Positions 60,001-64,000 of a DNA stretch of 64,000 nt are shown piece by piece. The stretch is taken from positions 464,001-528,000 of the forward strand of contig JAUCMP010000031.1 of the NCBI GenBank assembly GCA_030770545.1, read 5' to 3'. Below the pieces are notes generated by a model. It was not told the DNA's origin. It searched no databases and saw only the letters and a program-made list of their open reading frames with translations. Within the stretch, counting starts at the first letter, position 1; each line of letters begins with the position of its first letter. The position numbers and the translations under genes are program-made. Origin of the DNA: Macropodus opercularis (lineage: Eukaryota > Chordata > Actinopteri > Anabantiformes > Osphronemidae).

Positions 60001-63000
60001 ATTGTCATTACAAAGTCAATGCACAGCAAGAGATCTTCATTGCAGTCAGCGATTGTCATTGCAAAGTCAGGGAATAGCAAGAGATCTTCATTGCAGTGAG
60101 CGATCATCATTACAAAGTCAATGCACAGCAAGACATCTTCATTGCAGTCAGTGATAGTCATTACAAAGTCAGGGAATAGCAAGAGATCTTCATTGCAGTC
60201 AGCGATAGTCATTACAAAGTCAGGGAATAGCAAGAGATCTTCATTGCAGTCAGCGATTGTCATTACAAAGTCAGGGAATAGCAAGAGATCTTCATTGCAG
60301 TCAGTGATAGTCATTACAAAGTCAGGGAATAGCAAGAGATCTTCATTGCAGTTAGCGATTGTCATTACAAAGTCAGGGAATAGCAAGAGATCTCATTGCA
60401 GTCAGTGATAGTCATTACAAAGTCAGGGAATAGCAAGAGATCTTCATTGCTGTCAGCTATTGTCATTACAAAGTCAGGGAATAGCAAGAGATCTTCATTG
60501 CTGTCAGCTATTGTCATTACAAAGTCAGGGAATAGCAAGAGATTTCATTGCTGTCAGCTATTGTCATTACAAAGTCAGGGAATAGCAAGAGATCTTCACT
60601 GCAGTCAGCGATTGTCATTACAAAGTCAGGGAATAGCAAGAGATCTTCATTGCAGTCAGCGATTGTCATTACAAAGTCAGGGAATAGCAAAAGATCCTCA
60701 TTGCAGTCAGCAATTATCATTACAAAGTCAGGGAATAGCAAGAGATCTTCATTGCAGTTAGCGATTGTCATTACAAAGTCAGGGAATAGCAAGAGATCTC
60801 ATTGCAGTCAGTGATAGTCATTACAAAGTCAGGGAATAGCAAGAGATCTTCATTGCAGTCAGCGATTGTCATTACAAAGTCAGGGAATAGCAAGAGATCT
60901 TCATTGCAGTCAGCAATTATCATTACAAAGTCAGTGCATAGCAAGAGATCTTCATTGCAGTCAGCGATTGTCATTACAAAGTCAGTGCATAGCAAGAGAT
61001 CTTCATTGCAGTGAGCAATTATCATTACAAAGTCAGGGAATAGCAAGAGATCTTCATTGCAGTTAGCGATTGTCATTACAAAGTCAGGGAATAGCAAGAG
61101 ATCTTCATTGCAGTCAGCAATTGTCATTACAAAGTCAGGGAATAGCAAGAGATCTTCATTGCAGTCAGCGATTGTCATTACAAAGTCAGGGAATAGCAAG
61201 AGATCTTCATTGCAGTCAGCGATTGTCATTACAAAGTCAAGGAATAGCAAAAGATCTTCATTGCAGTGAGCAATTATCATTACAAAGTCAGGGAATAGCA
61301 AGAGATCTTCATTGCAGTTAGTGATTGTCATTACAAAGTCAGGGAATAGCAAGAGATCTTCATTGCAGTCAGCAATTGTCATTACAAAGTCAGGGAATAG
61401 CAAGAGATCTTCATTGCAGTCAGCAATTGTCATTACAAAGTCAGGGAATAGCAAGAGATCTTCATTGCAGTCAGTGATAGTCATTACAAAGTCAGGGAAA
61501 AGCAAGAGATCTTCATTGCAGTCAGTGATAGTCATTACAAAGTCAGGGAAAAGCAAGAGATCTTCATTGCAGTCAGTGATTGTCATTACAAAGTCAGGGA
61601 ATAGCAAGAGATCTTCATTGCAGTCAGTGATAGTCATTACAAAGTCAGGGAAAAGCAAGAGATCTTCATTGCAGTCAGTGATAGTCATTACAAAGTCAGG
61701 GAAAAGCAAGAGATCTTCATTGCAGTCAGTGATTGTCATTACAAAGTCAGGGAATAGCAAGAGATCTTCATTGCAGTCAGTCATAGTCATTACAAAGTCA
61801 GGGAAAAGCAAGAGATCTTCATTGCAGTCAGTGATTGTCATTACAAAGTCAGGGAATAGCAAGAGATCTTCATTGCAGTCAGTGATAGTCATTACAACGT
61901 CAGGGAAAAGCAAGAGATCTTCATTGCAGTCAGTGATAGTCATTAGAAAGTCAGGGAATAGCAAGAGATCTCATTGCAGTCAGTGATTGTCATTACAAAG
62001 TCAGGGAATAGCAAGAGATCTTCATTGCAGTCAGCGATTGTCATTACAAAGTCAATGCATAGCAAGAGATCTTCCTTGCAGTCAGTGATAGTCATTACAA
62101 AGTCAGGGAAAAGCAAGAGATCTTCATTGCAGTCAGTGATAGTCATTACAACGTCAGGGAAAAGCAAGAGATCTTCATTGCAGTCAGTGATAGTCATTAC
62201 AAAGTCAGGGAATAGCAAGAGATCTCATTGCAGTCAGTGATTGTCATTACAAAGTCAGGGAATAGCAAGAGATCTTCATTGCAGTCAGTGATAGTCATTA
62301 CAAAGTCAGGGAATAGCAAGAGATCTTCATTGCAGTCAGTGATTGTCATTACAAAGTCAGGGAATAGCAAGAGATCTTCATTGCAGTCAGTGATAGTCAT
62401 TACAAAGTCAGGGAATAGCAAGAGATCTCATTGCAGTCAGTGATTGTCATTACAAAGTCAGGGAATAGCAAGAGATCTTCATTGCAGTCAGTGATAGTCA
62501 TTACAAAGTCAGGGAATAGCAAGAGATCTCATTGCAGTCAGTGATTGTCATTACAAAGTCAGGGAATAGCAAGAGATCTCATTGCAGTCAGTGATTGTCA
62601 TTACAAAGTCAGGGAATAGCAAGAGATCTTCATTGCAGTCAGTGATAGTCATTACAAAGTCAGGGAATAGCAAGAGATCTCATTGCAGTCAGTGATTGTC
62701 ATTACAACATCAGGGAATAGCAGGCGATCTTCAGTGCAGTCAGCGATTGTCATTACAAAGTCAATGCACAGCAAGAGATTCTCATTGCAGTCAGCGATTG
62801 TCATTACAAAGTCAGGGAAAAGCCGGAGATCTTCATTGCAGTCAGTGATTGTCATTACAAAGTCAGAGAATAGCAAGGGATCTTCATTGCAGTCAGTGAT
62901 AGTCATTACAAAGTCAGGGAAAAGCAACAGATCTTCATTGCAGTCAGTGATTGTCATTACAAAGTCAGGGAATAGCAAGAGATCTTCATTGCAGTCAGTG

Positions 63001-64000
63001 ATAGTCATTACAAAGTCAGGGAATAGCAAGAGATCTCATTGCAGTCAGTGATCATCATTACAAAGTCAATGCACAGCAAGACATCTTCATTGCAGTCAGT
63101 GATAGTCATTACAAAGTCAACGCACAGCAAGAGATCTTCATTGCAGTCAGCGATTGTCATTACAAAGTCAGGGAATAGCAAGAGATCTTCACTGCAGTCA
63201 GCGATTGTCATTACAAAGTCAGGGAATAGCAAGAGATCTTCACTGCAGTCAGCGATTGTCATTACAAAGTCAACGCACAGCAAGAGATCTTCATTGCAGT
63301 CAGCGATTGTCATTACAAAGTCAGGGAATAGCAAGAGATCTCATTGCAGTGAGCGATTATCATTACAAAGTCAGGGAATAGCAAGAAATTTCATTGCTGT
63401 CAGCTATTGTCATTACAAAGTCAGGGAAAAGCAAGAGATCTTCATTGCAGTCAGTGATTGTCATTACAAAGTCAATGCACAGCAAGAGATCTTCTTTTCA
63501 GTCAGCGATTGACATTACAAAGTCAGGGAATAGCAAGAGATCTTCATTGCAGTCAGCGATTGTCATTACAAAGTCAGGGAATAGCAAAAGATCCTCATTG
63601 CAGTCAGCAATTATCATTACAAAGTCAGGGAATAGCAAGAGATCTTCATTGCAGTTAGCGATTGTCATTACAAAGTCAGGGAATAGCAAGAGATCTTCAT
63701 TGCAGTCAGCGATTGTCATTACAAAGTCAGGGAATAGCAAGAGATCTTCATTGCAGTCAGCGATTGTCATTACAAAGTCAGGGAATAGCAAGAGATCTTC
63801 ATTGCAGTCAGCAATTATCATTACAAAGTCAGTGCATAGCAAGAGATCTTCATTGCAGTGAGCAATTATCATTACAAAGTCAGGGAATAGCAAGAGATCT
63901 TCATTGCAGTTAGCGATTGTCATTACAAAGTCAGGGAAAAGCAAGAGATCTTCATTGCAGTCAGCGATTGTCATTACAAAGTCAATGCATAGCAAGAGAT

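Larger units (their letters stand above)
45981..64000. repeat. 51-bp satellite array, about 350 units, open at the right edge
   Basis: Tandem array of a 51-bp unit (typical unit 59522-59572) that starts with AGATCT, then TCATTGCAGTCAG, then GATAG or GATTG, TCATTACAAAGTCAGG, and GAATAGCAAG. A few units are 50 bp (GAGATCTCATTG instead of GAGATCTTCATTG) or 48 bp. The first unit at 45981-46030 is shortened. Variation is concentrated at four places: CAGTCAG/CAGTGAG, GATAG/GATTG/GATTA, CGTCA versus AAGTCA, and the linker before GCAAG (GGGAATA, GGGAAAA, GTGCATA, GTGCACA, AATGCACA, AACGCACA). GC content of the consensus is 41 percent. No gene, transposon or other sequence interrupts the array. It begins directly beside the 5' end of the Rex1-like LINE. 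Confidence 0.97.

Noticed and set aside
45981..64000. CRISPR-like array
   Set aside because: The genome is vertebrate, the 'spacers' are not unique, and the whole 51-bp unit is conserved.

Overview
This window is vertebrate DNA, almost certainly from a ray-finned (teleost) fish. The evidence is the spliced, GT-AG intron genes and the fish repeat complement: L2-clade and Rex1/Babar-like LINEs, an RNase H-bearing I/Nimb-type LINE tail, Tc1-like deletion elements, hAT elements, a Ty3/gypsy remnant, epsilonretrovirus-like pol remnants and an intron-containing Ginger1-type transposon. The species cannot be named from the sequence. Nothing prokaryotic is present.

Layout. 0-0.4 kb: last coding exon of holocarboxylase synthetase (HLCS, + strand). 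0.4-8.7 kb: intergenic DNA made of old repeats: a gypsy RT/RNase H remnant (-), an L2 fragment, an ERV pol fragment, one arm of a 0.9-kb inverted repeat, and two head-to-tail Nimb-type LINE 3' ends. 8.8-16.0 kb: a complete seven-exon REXO2 gene (oligoribonuclease, 202 residues, all DEDDh catalytic residues present). Its third intron holds an L2 copy nested inside a hAT transposase, plus a Rex1-like LINE. 16.4-23.6 kb: LINEs, a long L2 copy, a second ERV pol remnant (RNase H/integrase) and a Tc1 deletion element. 24.6-27.7 kb (-): a degenerate Ginger1-like transposon whose exons can be followed from integrase zinc finger through GPY/F, a Ulp1/SENP-type protease and a PHD-like finger. 28-33.8 kb: L2, the second inverted-repeat arm, Tc1, hAT and LINE fragments. 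34-38 kb: mostly unassigned. 38.1-43.4 kb: a cluster of partial segmental copies. It includes an intact Ginger-type first exon, two ~0.9-kb near-identical direct copies with a possible membrane-anchor exon, and two small runs (2 and 4 units) of a 51-bp repeat. 43.5-45.95 kb: a Rex1-like LINE (-). 45.98-64.0 kb: about 350 copies of the same 51-bp repeat in opposite orientation, running off the right edge.

The two cellular genes are unrelated housekeeping genes (biotin attachment; degradation of very short RNAs). The main unusual object is the 51-bp satellite. Its unit length is a multiple of three and its consensus is open in four of six frames, so it shows very long reading frames (up to 1131 codons) that are better explained as a by-product than as genes. 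The small related runs in the duplicated segments just upstream give a plausible source for the array. The second notable object is the Ginger1-like element: its integrase part is broken, but four consecutive protease exons remain in one open frame.
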